This document shows, one piece after another, positions 24,015-32,401 of a stretch of 43,483 nt of DNA (positions are counted from its first letter, which is position 1; every line of letters begins with the position of its first letter). Made by a program: the position numbers and the translations under genes. The notes under the pieces are model-generated. The model saw only the letters and a list, made by a program, of their open reading frames with translations, had not been told where the DNA came from and searched no databases. Origin of the DNA: Actinomycetota bacterium (GTDB lineage: Bacteria; Actinomycetota; Acidimicrobiia; Acidimicrobiales; Ilumatobacteraceae); NCBI GenBank assembly GCA_009919275.1, contig RGCG01000010.1, positions 1 to 43,483 on the forward strand, written 5' to 3'.

Positions 24015-25283
24015 TCAGCGAGCAGCGATGGGCACGTAGTCGCGGGCGTCGGGGCCCTTGTACCACTGGCGCGGACGACTGATCTTTTGCTCTTTGTCAC
24101 CGAGCAGTTCGGCGAAGTGCGCAAGCCAACCGGCGGTGCGCGGAATGGCGAAGAGCACCGTGAACATGTCGACCGGGAAACCGAGCGCTTGGTAGATGAG
24201 GCCCGAGTAGAAATCGACGTTCGGATACAACTTGCGCTGCACGAAGTAGTCGTCCTTCAGGGCCGTTTCCTCGAGCTTCAATGCGATGTCGAGGAGCGGG
24301 TTCTTACCGGTGACGGCAAACACGTCGTACGCGGTCTTCTTGATGATGGTCGCACGCGGGTCGTAGTTCTTGTAGACGCGGTGACCGAAACCCATGAGGC
24401 GACCCTTGCCTTCCTTCACCGATTGGATGAAGGCGGGAACGTTCTCGAGGGATCCGATCTCTTCGAGCATGCGGACGACCGCCTCGTTGGCACCGCCATG
24501 AAGCGGGCCGTAGAGGGCAGCCGAAGCACCGGCCGCAGCCGAGTACGGGTCGGCGTTGGACGAAGCGATGACGCGCATCGCGGTGGTGCCGCAATTCTGT
24601 TCGTGGTCGGCGTGGAGAATAAAGAGGATGTCCATCGCGCGGGCGAGAACCGGGTCGACGGTGTCGTCGTTGCCGATCTTGAACATCATGTTGAGGAAGT
24701 TCGCCGAGTACGACAGCGAGTTTTCCGGCTGAACGAAGGGGAGACCCTTGCTGAAGCGGTAGGCCATCGCTGCCAAAGTGGGAACCTTGGCGATGAGTCG
24801 CAGGGTCTGGCGATCGAGCGCCGGCTTGTTGAAGATGTCCTTGGCGTCGTCATAAAAGGTGCCGAGAGCGGCGACCGACGAGATGAACATGCCCATCGGG
24901 TGGGCGTCGTAGTGGAATCCATCGACAAACCTCTTGCGCATGTTCTCGTGGATCATCGTGTGGTGTGTCACGTCGTAGGTCCACTTGGCGAGCTCGTCGG
25001 ACGTGGGAAGGTTGCCGTTCAAGAGGAGATAGGCGACTTCGAGGAACGTGCTCTTCTCAGCAAGTTGCTCGATCGGGTATCCCCGGTAGCGCAGGATGCC
25101 GGCGTCGCCATCGAGGTACGTGATTGCCGATGAGCACGCTGCGGTGCTGAGGTAGGCCGGGTCGTACACCCGCAGGTCGGGGTCGAGCTCGCGGAGTGCG
25201 GAGGAAGGGAACACACCATCTGTGATGGGAACCGTGACCTTCTTGCCAGTGCGGTCGTCAATGATCGTGATGGTTTCGGCCAT
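24015..25283 (-). CDS. gltA: Citrate synthase
   Basis: Condenses acetyl-CoA and oxaloacetate to citrate. The 422-residue length and an N-terminal beta-domain (ITIIDDRTGKKVTVPITDGVF) match the hexameric bacterial GltA class that is often NADH-sensitive. Active-site motifs are present: LHADHEQNCGTTAMR, GPLHGGANEAV with the catalytic His, GFGHRVYKNYDPRA with the second His, and RPRQWYKGP near the end. An ATG at 25283 follows a GAAGGG Shine-Dalgarno by 8 bases, and TATCCT about 47 bases upstream is a likely -10 box. Confidence 0.97.
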   Translation of the reverse strand: MAETITIIDDRTGKKVTVPITDGVFPSSALRELDPDLRVYDPAYLSTAACSSAITYLDGDAGILRYRGYPIEQLAEKSTFLEVAYLLLNGNLPTSDELAKWTYDVTHHTMIHENMRKRFVDGFHYDAHPMGMFISSVAALGTFYDDAKDIFNKPALDRQTLRLIAKVPTLAAMAYRFSKGLPFVQPENSLSYSANFLNMMFKIGNDDTVDPVLARAMDILFILHADHEQNCGTTAMRVIASSNADPYSAAAGASAALYGPLHGGANEAVVRMLEEIGSLENVPAFIQSVKEGKGRLMGFGHRVYKNYDPRATIIKKTAYDVFAVTGKNPLLDIALKLEETALKDDYFVQRKLYPNVDFYSGLIYQALGFPVDMFTVLFAIPRTAGWLAHFAELLGDKEQKISRPRQWYKGPDARDYVPIAAR

Positions 25284-25354
25284 CGCTGTATCCCTTCAGT
25301 TTTCCAAGGGGGCTTCCTCCCCGTCGGCAAGGATAGGCGAGACGGTGCCGTTGG
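25284..25354 (-). promoter_or_regulatory. gltA promoter and leader
   Basis: This 71-base gap lies between the carboxyltransferase stop and gltA. On the minus strand TATCCT (25335-25330) is a good -10 hexamer, giving a leader of roughly 40 bases with Shine-Dalgarno GAAGGG (25297-25292). Unlike icd and acn there is no TACAAGT box, so if a shared regulator exists it does not use this promoter through that motif. Confidence 0.5.
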
Positions 25355-26734
25355 CTACAACGGAGTGTTGTCGTGCTTGCGGGCCTGCAGTCGTTCACGT
25401 TTGTGCTCGAGTGCACGAAGTGCCGAGGCGATCTCGCGGCGCGTGTCAGCCGGCTCGACGACCCCGTCCACCAAGCCGCGGTCGGCGGCAACGTAAGGGT
25501 TGAGGAGACGTTCGGTGTAGTCGGCCTCGAAGGCTGCTCGTTCTTCGGGGCTTGCCCGGCGTTGAAGAATCGCCGCAGCCTGCCCCGCGCCCATGACGGC
25601 CAGCTCCGACCAAGGCCAGGCGAGGCACAGGTCGTTACCCATCGTCTTCGAGTCCATCACGATGTACGCCCCGCCGTACGACTTGCGAAGGATGACGCAA
25701 ATGCGTGGTACCGAGGCCCGTGCGTATGCGAACACCAACTGGGCACCGTGGCGGATCATGCCGCGCCACTCGAGGTCTTTCCCGGGATAGAAGCCCGGGG
25801 TATCGACGAGGGTGAGGATGGGAACATTGAAGGCATCGCAGAATGCGACGAAACGAGCGGCTTTCTGCGAGGCGGGAATGTCGAGCGTGCCGGCCAGGAC
25901 CATTGGCTGGTTCGCGACAATTCCGATGACGCGTCCATCGATTCGGGCGAGTGCCGTCACGACGTTGCCCGCCCACCTCGCGCGAAGTTCGAGGAAGTCG
26001 CCGTCGTCGACGAGTGACGCGATGACCTTGCGCACGTCGTACGAACCGGTTGAGGACGCGGGGATGCATTCACCCGCTTCCGGCGTGGCGCGATCCGCGG
26101 GATCGTCGGTCTCGAGGAGCGGAGAAAGTTCGTCGACGTTGTCGGGAAGATATGCGAGAAGTTGCTCGGCTGCCGCAACGGCAGCATCGAGATCGGGCAC
26201 GATGATCGACGCAACGCCGCTCGCGCGGGCATGCGTGGTGGCACCACCGAGTTCGTCGTTGCTCACCACTTCGCCCGTGAACTCGGCAACCATTGTCGGC
26301 CCTGAAACGAATGCGTACGCCTCGTCGGTCATGATGACGAAGTCCGCCAACCCAATGAGAAGCGCGGGTCCGGAAACGGCGGGACCCTTCACGATGTGGA
26401 TCGTCGGCACGACTCCCGAGCAACGTGCGAGCGCCTTGGCGGCCGAACCCCAGCCGTGCAGTGCCGCAATACCTTCGACGATGTCGGCACCCGACGAGCC
26501 GACGACCATCACGAGTGGGATCTTCTTTTCGACCGCGGCACGTGCGCCGGTTTCGATGACAAGCGAGGCATCAGCCGACAGTGCGCCACGGCGGACCGTC
26601 TCTTCGATCTCGATCCACATCACCCGACGCGGCGCATCGGGGTCGAGGGTGTCGAAGGTGCGCACCTCCGCGCGGGCGGCGCCCTTGACGGCCCTCACCA
26701 ACTGAACGGCCGACTTCGGCGCGAGCATCGACAT
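25355..26734 (-). CDS. Acyl-CoA carboxylase carboxyltransferase subunit
   Basis: The protein has two crotonase-like halves of a biotin-dependent carboxyltransferase, which transfers CO2 from carboxybiotin to an acyl-CoA. The C-half is clear: LVDTPGFYPGKDLEWRGMIRHGAQLVFAYA, then KSYGGAYIVMDSK, the oxyanion-hole glycines typical of acetyl/propionyl-CoA carboxylase beta subunits. At 459 residues it is shorter than the usual 510-550, mainly in a less conserved N-half. No biotin carboxylase or biotin carrier is encoded here, so the partner is elsewhere. The acyl-CoA substrate (acetyl, propionyl or other) cannot be fixed. It lies 12 bases downstream of the LysR gene; TAATCT, overlapping the lysR stop, is 9 bases before the ATG, and GGAG is a possible Shine-Dalgarno. 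Confidence 0.87.
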   Translation of the reverse strand: MSMLAPKSAVQLVRAVKGAARAEVRTFDTLDPDAPRRVMWIEIEETVRRGALSADASLVIETGARAAVEKKIPLVMVVGSSGADIVEGIAALHGWGSAAKALARCSGVVPTIHIVKGPAVSGPALLIGLADFVIMTDEAYAFVSGPTMVAEFTGEVVSNDELGGATTHARASGVASIIVPDLDAAVAAAEQLLAYLPDNVDELSPLLETDDPADRATPEAGECIPASSTGSYDVRKVIASLVDDGDFLELRARWAGNVVTALARIDGRVIGIVANQPMVLAGTLDIPASQKAARFVAFCDAFNVPILTLVDTPGFYPGKDLEWRGMIRHGAQLVFAYARASVPRICVILRKSYGGAYIVMDSKTMGNDLCLAWPWSELAVMGAGQAAAILQRRASPEERAAFEADYTERLLNPYVAADRGLVDGVVEPADTRREIASALRALEHKRERLQARKHDNTPL

Positions 26735-26746
26735 GACGCTCCGAGA

Positions 26747-27682
26747 TTAGGCGCGAGCGAAGGGGAACGCCCCCTTCCCGACATGAACACCCGGTTGGCG
26801 CGGCCCGCTTCGGCTCACCACCTCGAGGGCGACCTCGAGCGCCGCGAGCGTGGCGCGGTTCGGCTGCGGGCGGTAGCGCTGCGCCCAGCCCACCACGCGA
26901 CGGGGAAGTTCGGGTACTTGCACGCGGGTGAAGTCACCCTTCAGCCATCCGGGGATGGCGCTTGCGGGAACGATTGCGGCACCGAAACCCTCGAATGCCA
27001 TCGACGCGAGGAGTCGAACGCCGTCGATTTCGGCCTGTGACTGCAACACAACGCCTTTGTTGGCCGCGGCACGATCGACGATGCGTCGAAACGCCGTGCT
27101 GCGCGGAGGCAAAAGAATTGGGACACGGGCAAGTTCTTGCAACGTGATCGATTCGTATGACGAAAGTTCGTGTTTGTTCGGCGCGATCAACAACATGTCC
27201 TCGGCAAAGAGTGGCTCGACGCGGAATTCGGCGTCCTCAACGGGGAGGTGAACGATCGCGGCATCGATGTTGCCGTTCTGCAGGCGCGGCGTCAGCGACG
27301 AGGTGCTGCCTTCGTGGATGACTGCGCGCACGTCGGGGTGCGCTTTGGCGAGTGCCACCAGCATTCGCGGCATCAACCACCGGGCGGTGGTGCCGAGCAC
27401 GCCGATACGCGTGTCGCCTGTGATGTGGTTGTCGCGGGACTTGATGTCCGTCTCGATGTCGTCGAGTTCGTGAAGAATCCGGCGGGCCCGCTCGGCCACG
27501 ATCTCGCCGTCGTCGGTGAGCCGTCCCGAGAGGCGATCGACGAGGACCACCCCGAGGTCCTTTTCCAGCCGTCCAATGTGGGCCGAGACGTTGGACTGGA
27601 CGGTCCCGAGGGCCCGAGCCGCCCCGGAAAACGATCCCTGTTCGGAAATCGCGACAAGGCTGGCCAATTGGCGCAGTTCCAT
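26747..27682 (-). CDS. LysR-family transcriptional regulator
   Basis: A 311-residue LysR-type regulator. The N-terminal winged helix-turn-helix reads MELRQLASLVAISEQGSFSGAARALGTVQSNVSAHIGRLEKDLG, followed by the linker helix and a periplasmic-binding-like effector domain (RIGVLGTTARWLMP, IDAAIVHLP, FGAAIVPASAIPGWL). The effector is unknown. The carboxyltransferase gene follows immediately on the same strand, so this regulator may control acyl-CoA carboxylation and its own operon. A 19-base inverted repeat 29 bases upstream of the start is a likely binding site. Confidence 0.92.
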   Translation of the reverse strand: MELRQLASLVAISEQGSFSGAARALGTVQSNVSAHIGRLEKDLGVVLVDRLSGRLTDDGEIVAERARRILHELDDIETDIKSRDNHITGDTRIGVLGTTARWLMPRMLVALAKAHPDVRAVIHEGSTSSLTPRLQNGNIDAAIVHLPVEDAEFRVEPLFAEDMLLIAPNKHELSSYESITLQELARVPILLPPRSTAFRRIVDRAAANKGVVLQSQAEIDGVRLLASMAFEGFGAAIVPASAIPGWLKGDFTRVQVPELPRRVVGWAQRYRPQPNRATLAALEVALEVVSRSGPRQPGVHVGKGAFPFARA

Positions 27683-27710
27683 AGGGGAGGTTTACCACAA
27701 TCGGTGACTC

Positions 27711-27729
27711 TCATCACAAAATATGATGA
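27711..27729. promoter_or_regulatory. Probable LysR-type operator
   Basis: TCATCACAAAATATGATGA has perfect 6-bp arms (TCATCA/TGATGA) around 7 bases, including the ATCA-N7-TGAT form common in LysR boxes. It is 29 bases upstream of the LysR start and about 20 bases before the -35 of the 6C promoter, so it could affect both. Confidence 0.55.
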
Positions 27730-27749
27730 CAAGTATCACGCCGTTCGCC

Positions 27750-27780
27750 TTGAGTGTTCACGCACTCACGTGTCAAGATA
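27750..27780 (+). promoter_or_regulatory. Promoter of 6C RNA with embedded palindrome
   Basis: TTGAGT (27750-27755) and CAAGAT/AAGATA (27774-27780) are plausible -35 and -10 elements with 18-19 bases between. The spacer holds a perfect 6-bp inverted repeat, TGAGTG at 27751-27756 and CACTCA at 27763-27768, that overlaps the -35 box and looks like an operator. The regulator is not known; it is not a CIRCE element, which has the arms in the opposite order. Confidence 0.5.
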
Positions 27781-27786
27781 GAAGCA

Positions 27787-27892
27787 CATCAGCAAAGCCC
27801 TTCCCCCCCAAGGGCAATGCGAGAACCCATATCGGTCCCCCACCGAGGGTTCGAAGGTTGAGAGGCCCCGCGTCCCCCACGCGGGGCCTTTC
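27787..27892 (+). ncRNA. 6C-type small RNA
   Basis: Hairpin 1: GCCCTT/AAGGGC (27797-27802, 27810-27815) with a loop of seven C. Hairpin 2: GAACCC/GGGTTC (27823-27828, 27847-27852) with inner CGGT/ACCG and a loop of five C flanked by T and A. A 10-bp terminator hairpin with loop TCCCCCA follows. Paired hairpins with C-rich loops define the actinobacterial 6C RNA, which in mycobacteria and streptomycetes also lies upstream of a HAD-IB phosphatase gene, exactly as here. The C loops are thought to pair with G-rich mRNA sites. The 5' end is estimated from the promoter. Confidence 0.8.
27863..27891 (+). terminator. Rho-independent terminator of 6C RNA
   Basis: AGGCCCCGCG (27863-27872) pairs perfectly with CGCGGGGCCT (27880-27889) around loop TCCCCCA, followed by a short TTT. 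It is the strongest hairpin in the gap and ends the 6C transcript before the promoter of the next gene. Confidence 0.75.
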
Positions 27893-27928
27893 CCGTTCTC
27901 GGGGCGGCCGCTCGTCGGGTCGGGGTCC

Positions 27929-27934
27929 TACAGT
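27929..27934 (+). promoter_or_regulatory. Leaderless -10 box of the HAD-PlsC gene
   Basis: TACAGT ends exactly 6 bases before the ATG at 27941, with TCGCCC between and no Shine-Dalgarno. Together with the terminator just upstream this separates the gene from the 6C transcript. Confidence 0.5.
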
Positions 27935-27940
27935 TCGCCC

Positions 27941-29323
27941 ATGGCCGGCGCCGCCTTTTTCGACCTCGACCGCACCCTCCTCGGCGAGGCGTCGGGCCCC
28001 GTTCTGTCGCGTGCGCTTCGTGGCGCCGGTATCGGGGGCTCGGAGTTTCCTCTCGAGCCCCTTCTCTACAAAGTGTTCAACACGGTTGGTGAAACCCTGC
28101 CGAGCATGGTGCTCGCGCGTCAGGGTGCGGCGATCCTCGCCGGAACACGCCAGGCCGATGTGTGCGCTGCAGCGACTAATGCGGTGCACGGTTTGCGTTC
28201 GCTACTGCAGCCGTACGCGTCGCAAGTGATGGAGTCGCATCGTGCGGCGGGTGAGCGAATCGTCATGGCCACGACGACGCCGTACGACTTCATCTTTCCG
28301 TTCGCGCACGACCTCGGATTCGACGATGTCATTGCGACGAAGTTTGCTGTCGATGCCGAAGGCAGGTACACGGGCGAGCTTGATGGGCCATTTGTGTGGT
28401 CGCAAGGAAAATTGAATGCGGTCAAAGCGTGGGCCGCCGCAAACGGTGTCTCGCTCGCCGAGAGTACGGCATACTCCGACAGTTTCTACGATGCGCCGCT
28501 GCTGTCGGCCGTCGGCACTCCCTTTGCGGTCAACCCTGATCCACGTTTGTCCTTGCTGGCGGCTGCGCGCCGTTGGCGGGTGAAGAACTTCGACGTTGCC
28601 GACGGCATCAGCAAGGTCCCTGTTGTCGGGCTTGAGGTGCAGCGCCTTGCTTTGGCACTGACACGACCGTCAACGTTTCCGTTCGCCCGATTCAGTATCA
28701 AAGGGGTCGAAAACATTCCGCGAACCGGCCCCGCGATCCTTGTCGGCAACCATCGCAGTTATTTCGACGTCGCTGCCGTGGCAATGGTTGTTGCACGATC
28801 GGGTCGGACGGTGCGTTTTCTCGGCAAGAAGGAAGTCTTCGATGCGCCGATCATCGGCCAAATCGCAACAGCGATGGGCGGTATTCGCGTCGATCGTGGA
28901 ACCGGGAGCGACGAACCATTGTTGGCAGCCGCCGACGCGTTGTCGGTGGGTGAGATGGTGGCGATCATGCCGCAGGGAACGATTCCGCGCGGACGGGCCT
29001 TTTTCGATCCGGTACTGAAAGGAAAGTGGGGTGCGGCCCGTCTGGCCGCCCATGCTCGCGTCCCGGTCGTGCCGATCGGGTTGTGGGGAACGGAAGAAGT
29101 GTGGCCACGATGTTCGCGACTGCCGAACGTGCTCAACATTGCCAAGCCGCCACTCGTGCGCATCACGGTCGGCTCGCCCGTGGCGTTGGCCTACGACGAC
29201 GTCGATGCAGATACCACCCGCATCATGAACGCGATCATGAACCTACTGCCCGACGAATCGAGGTGGCATGTCGAGCCGACCGACGAGCAGATCCGTCGGG
29301 CGTCTCCGCCTGCGAAGAAGTAA
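27941..29323 (+). CDS. HAD-IB hydrolase fused to PlsC-like acyltransferase
   Basis: The 460-residue protein joins two enzymes. Residues 1-225 form a HAD-IB (SerB-like) phosphatase with FFDLDRTLL (nucleophile D8, D10), the motif II threonines in MATTTPYDF, and the acidic motif AYSDSFYDAPLL. Residues 235-440 form a 1-acylglycerol-3-phosphate acyltransferase domain with NHRSYFD (H271-x4-D276) and MPQGTIPRG in place of the usual EGTR. Such fusions are known in actinobacteria and proteobacteria and suggest paired phosphatidic-acid or lysophospholipid chemistry at the membrane; the true substrates are unknown. It lies downstream of 6C RNA, and its TAA shares a perfect palindrome with the acn stop. 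Confidence 0.9.
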   Translation: MAGAAFFDLDRTLLGEASGPVLSRALRGAGIGGSEFPLEPLLYKVFNTVGETLPSMVLARQGAAILAGTRQADVCAAATNAVHGLRSLLQPYASQVMESHRAAGERIVMATTTPYDFIFPFAHDLGFDDVIATKFAVDAEGRYTGELDGPFVWSQGKLNAVKAWAAANGVSLAESTAYSDSFYDAPLLSAVGTPFAVNPDPRLSLLAAARRWRVKNFDVADGISKVPVVGLEVQRLALALTRPSTFPFARFSIKGVENIPRTGPAILVGNHRSYFDVAAVAMVVARSGRTVRFLGKKEVFDAPIIGQIATAMGGIRVDRGTGSDEPLLAAADALSVGEMVAIMPQGTIPRGRAFFDPVLKGKWGAARLAAHARVPVVPIGLWGTEEVWPRCSRLPNVLNIAKPPLVRITVGSPVALAYDDVDADTTRIMNAIMNLLPDESRWHVEPTDEQIRRASPPAKK

Positions 29324-29335
29324 CTACTTCTTCGC
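29312..29335. other. Palindrome spanning both convergent stop codons
   Basis: GCGAAGAAGTA (29312-29322) and TACTTCTTCGC (29325-29335) form perfect 11-bp arms around AC. The palindrome encodes Ala-Lys-Lys-stop at the ends of both the HAD-PlsC gene and acn, whose stop codons are directly adjacent. It may act as a bidirectional transcription end hairpin, though T-tracts are poor. Confidence 0.6.
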
Positions 29336-31588
29336 GACCTTTTGGCGCACGATGTTGAGGGCGGAGCCCGCCTTGAACCACTCGACTTGTTCGGGGCTGA
29401 AGGTGTGTTTCGCCTCGAACTCGATCTTCGTGCCGTCGGGCTTGGTGATGACGCACTTCACGTTCTTGTCGGGAACGGGTGGCAGATTCAGGACACTGAT
29501 GCGGTCGTCTTCACCGATCTTGTTGTAGGTATCGGGGTCGGCGAAGGTGAGGGGCACCATGCCCTGCTTTTTCAGGTTGGTCTCGTGAATGCGCGCGAAT
29601 GAGCGGGCGAAGATGACGACTCCGCCACGGAACCGCGGCTCCATCGCGGCGTGTTCGCGCGATGATCCTTCGCCGTAGTTCTGGTCGCCGATCGCACACC
29701 ACTTGATGCCGGCCTGCGAATAGCGCTTGGCAATGTCGGGGTATGAACGTGTCCCGCCGTCGGTGATGTCCTTGCCTTCGCCCACCGCGTCGTTGTACGC
29801 GTTGACGGCACCGATGAACAGGTTGCCGGAGATGTTCTCGAGGTGTCCGCGGTAGGTGAGCCACTTGCCGGCCGCCGAGATGTGGTCGGTCGTGCACTTG
29901 CCCTTGGCCTTCATCAACACGGGAAGGTCGAGGTAGTCCTTGCCGTCCCAGGCGGGGAATGGATCGAGCAACTGCAGGCGATCGGAGCTGGGTGACACCT
30001 CGACTTTGATGTTGCTGCGCTCGGCAGGTGGGGCGGTGAAGGTGTTGCTGCCCGGGTCGTAACCCTGCGAGGGAAGAACCTCGCCGACCGGCGGATCAAG
30101 CTTCACCTGCGTGCCATCGGGTGCGGTGATGGTGTCGACCGTTGGGTCGAAATCGAGGCGGCCGGACAGTGCGATCGCGATGACCGTGTCGGGGCTGGTG
30201 ACGAACGAAAGCGTGTTTGCCGAGCCATCGGCGCGCTTCGGAAAGTTGCGGTTGAACGAGTTGACGATGCTGTTTGGCTTGGCCGTCTTGTCGGCGGCGC
30301 GCTCCCACTGGCCGATGCACGGCCCGCAGGCGTTGGCGAGCACGGTGGCGCCGATCGCCTCGAGATCGGCCATCAATCCATCGCGCTCGATGGTTGCGCG
30401 GATCTGTTCGGAACCGGGCGAGATGAGCAGTTCGACTTTTGCCTTCAGCCCTTTCGCGGCGGCCTGACGGGCAACCGAAGCCGCACGCGTGATGTCTTCG
30501 TACGACGAGTTCGTGCAGCTGCCGATGAGCGCGGCCGACACTTCGAGCGGCCAATCGTTCTCGCGTGCAGCCTTGCCGACTCCGTCCTTGCCCACCTTGT
30601 GGGCGCGGTCGGGGGAGTGCGGACCGTTGATGAGCGGCTTCAACGAGGAGAGGTCGATCGTGATGGTTTGGTCGTACTGCGCACCTTCGTCGGGACGCAG
30701 ATCGACGGCCACCTTGTCGGCCGCGTCGGCAATTGCCTCACGGCCGGTTGCCTTCAGGTACATCGCCATGTTGTGGTCGTAACCAAACACCGAACATGTC
30801 GCTCCGATCTCGGCGCCCATGTTGCAGATCGTCGCCTTGCCGGTTGCCGAGATGCTGTCGGCGCCCGGGCCGAAGTACTCGACGATTGCGCCCGTGCCGC
30901 CTTCGACGGTGAGTTGGCGTGCGACTTCGAGGATGACGTCCTTCGGGCTCGACCAGCCCGAGAGCTCGCCGGTCAACTTCACGCCGATGACCTTTGGCCA
31001 GCGAACGTTGAAGGGGAAGCCGGTCATTACGTCGACGGCGTCGGCGCCGCCGACACCGATGGCGACCATTCCGAGACCACCGGCGTTCGGCGTGTGGCTG
31101 TCGGTGCCGATCATCATGCCGCCCGGAAACGCGTAGTTCTCGAGCACGACCTGGTGAATGATGCCGCTGCCAGGGCCCCAGAAACCGATTCCGTACTTCG
31201 CCGAGACCGACCGAAGGAAGTCGTAGACCTCTTTGTTCGTGTCGATGGCAACACCCATGTCGATCTTCGCGCCCACCTTGGCGGTGATGAGGTGGTCGCA
31301 GTGCACCGTTGACGGAACTGCTGCCTCGGGGAGCCCCGCGGTCATGAACTGCAACAGCGCCATCTGCGCCGTGGCGTCTTGCATTGCAACGCGGTCGGGA
31401 TTGAAGTCGGCGTAGCTGCGTCCACGTTCCATCTCCTGGTTCGCGGGATCGACGAGATGGTTGATGAGAATCTTCTCGGCAAGCGACAAAGGACGACCAA
31501 GGCGCTTGCGCCCAAGGGCAACGCGCTCGCCGAGGGTGCCGTACACCTTGTTCACGAGTTCGATGGGGGTACCTGCAGAAACGGCCAC
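29324..31588 (-). CDS. acn: Aconitate hydratase (mitochondrial-type)
   Basis: Isomerises citrate to isocitrate through a [4Fe-4S] cluster. The 754-residue protein resembles the mitochondrial-type aconitases more than the roughly 900-residue AcnA. The N-part has TVHCDHLI and [13 protein letters not shown]. Cluster cysteines lie in [11 protein letters not shown] (about residue 353) and [10 protein letters not shown] (about 419-422). The C-terminal swivel domain has [22 protein letters not shown] start at 31588 follows a strong AAGGAG Shine-Dalgarno. It is divergent from a GntR regulator, with paired ACTTGTA/TACAAGT boxes between. Its stop is adjacent to that of the HAD-PlsC gene. Confidence 0.97.
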   Translation of the reverse strand: MAVSAGTPIELVNKVYGTLGERVALGRKRLGRPLSLAEKILINHLVDPANQEMERGRSYADFNPDRVAMQDATAQMALLQFMTAGLPEAAVPSTVHCDHLITAKVGAKIDMGVAIDTNKEVYDFLRSVSAKYGIGFWGPGSGIIHQVVLENYAFPGGMMIGTDSHTPNAGGLGMVAIGVGGADAVDVMTGFPFNVRWPKVIGVKLTGELSGWSSPKDVILEVARQLTVEGGTGAIVEYFGPGADSISATGKATICNMGAEIGATCSVFGYDHNMAMYLKATGREAIADAADKVAVDLRPDEGAQYDQTITIDLSSLKPLINGPHSPDRAHKVGKDGVGKAARENDWPLEVSAALIGSCTNSSYEDITRAASVARQAAAKGLKAKVELLISPGSEQIRATIERDGLMADLEAIGATVLANACGPCIGQWERAADKTAKPNSIVNSFNRNFPKRADGSANTLSFVTSPDTVIAIALSGRLDFDPTVDTITAPDGTQVKLDPPVGEVLPSQGYDPGSNTFTAPPAERSNIKVEVSPSSDRLQLLDPFPAWDGKDYLDLPVLMKAKGKCTTDHISAAGKWLTYRGHLENISGNLFIGAVNAYNDAVGEGKDITDGGTRSYPDIAKRYSQAGIKWCAIGDQNYGEGSSREHAAMEPRFRGGVVIFARSFARIHETNLKKQGMVPLTFADPDTYNKIGEDDRISVLNLPPVPDKNVKCVITKPDGTKIEFEAKHTFSPEQVEWFKAGSALNIVRQKVAKK

Positions 31589-31662
31589 GGCGGCTCCTTC
31601 ACTTTCGAGCGTTCACTCTGGGGGTTGCAATTTGTCGACTTGTAGACAACTCTAATACAAGT
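31589..31662. promoter_or_regulatory. acn / gntR divergent control region
   Basis: ACTTGTA (31638-31644) and TACAAGT (31656-31662) form an inverted 7-bp pair separated by 11 bases; the second overlaps the gntR start codon. The first is part of the near-palindrome ACTTGTAGACAACT (31638-31651), of the TTGT-AG-ACAA kind bound by HutC-type GntR proteins. The acn side has Shine-Dalgarno AAGGAG. Autoregulation of gntR and control of acn are inferred. Confidence 0.55.
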
Positions 31663-32392
31663 GCGTTCGATCCGCTATCAGCAAATCGCCGAGGAACTGC
31701 GCGGCCGCGTGCTTGCCGGTGACTTTGCGGCCGGACGCATGTTGCCGAGCGAGTCGGAGCTTTCCGCCGAATTCTCTGCGAGTCGCGTCACCGTTCGACG
31801 TGCGCTCGAGGTGTTGCGTGACGAAGGTCTTGTCGACGCGCGGCAGGGATTCGGATGGTTCGTTGCGGGTGACCCACTGCGTCAACCGCTCGGGCGTCTC
31901 GCCACGATCGAAGAGCAGATGGCCGAAAGCGGCGTCGTATCCGAACGGCGCATCCTCGAGTTCGCGTTCGAGCGTGCGCCGAAGTTCGTGACGCGGGTGT
32001 TGAACACACCGCAGGTGCTGCGCGTGAAGCGTCTCAACATGGCTGACGGCGAGCCGTTTGCCATCGTCACCGTGTGGTGTCCTGCCGACCTCGGTCAACA
32101 CCTCTCCCGTCGAGATGTCGAACAGTCGCCGTTCTACGAACTGCTCGACATCCCGTTACAAGGAGCGACGCAGACGATCGCCGCTGATGCGGCAACCGAT
32201 GATGACGCGAAGTTGTTGCAGGTGCCCGTCGGTTCACCCGTCTTGCGATGCGAGCGGGTGACATCCGATGCGACGGGTCGCGCGGTGTTGCTGTCGCGAC
32301 ATGTCTTCCCGGGGCATCGCACCGAGTTCGTGGTGGACCTGCCGCAGGCTGCGCCGTCGATCGCGCCGACGGGCCTGCGCCTCGTCGACTAA
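31661..32392 (+). CDS. GntR/HutC-family regulator
   Basis: A 243-residue regulator with an N-terminal GntR winged helix (IRYQQIAEELRGRVLAGDFAAG, LPSESELSAEFSASRVTVRRALEVLRDEGLV, about residues 3-70) and a C-terminal UTRA effector domain (about 90-235) containing LRVKRLNMADGEPFAI. UTRA domains usually bind sugars, amino acids or other small metabolites; the ligand here is unknown. The GTG start sits on one of the TACAAGT boxes. Being divergent from acn, and given the same box before icd, it is a candidate TCA-cycle regulator; this is inference. Confidence 0.9.
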   Translation: MRSIRYQQIAEELRGRVLAGDFAAGRMLPSESELSAEFSASRVTVRRALEVLRDEGLVDARQGFGWFVAGDPLRQPLGRLATIEEQMAESGVVSERRILEFAFERAPKFVTRVLNTPQVLRVKRLNMADGEPFAIVTVWCPADLGQHLSRRDVEQSPFYELLDIPLQGATQTIAADAATDDDAKLLQVPVGSPVLRCERVTSDATGRAVLLSRHVFPGHRTEFVVDLPQAAPSIAPTGLRLVD

Positions 32393-32401
32393 AACCCAAA
32401 G

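Noticed and set aside
27787-27892. Signal recognition particle RNA or 6S RNA
   Set aside because: The conserved SRP tetraloop/GGAAGCAG region and the large 6S bubble are absent; C-loop hairpins and the gene context fit 6C RNA.
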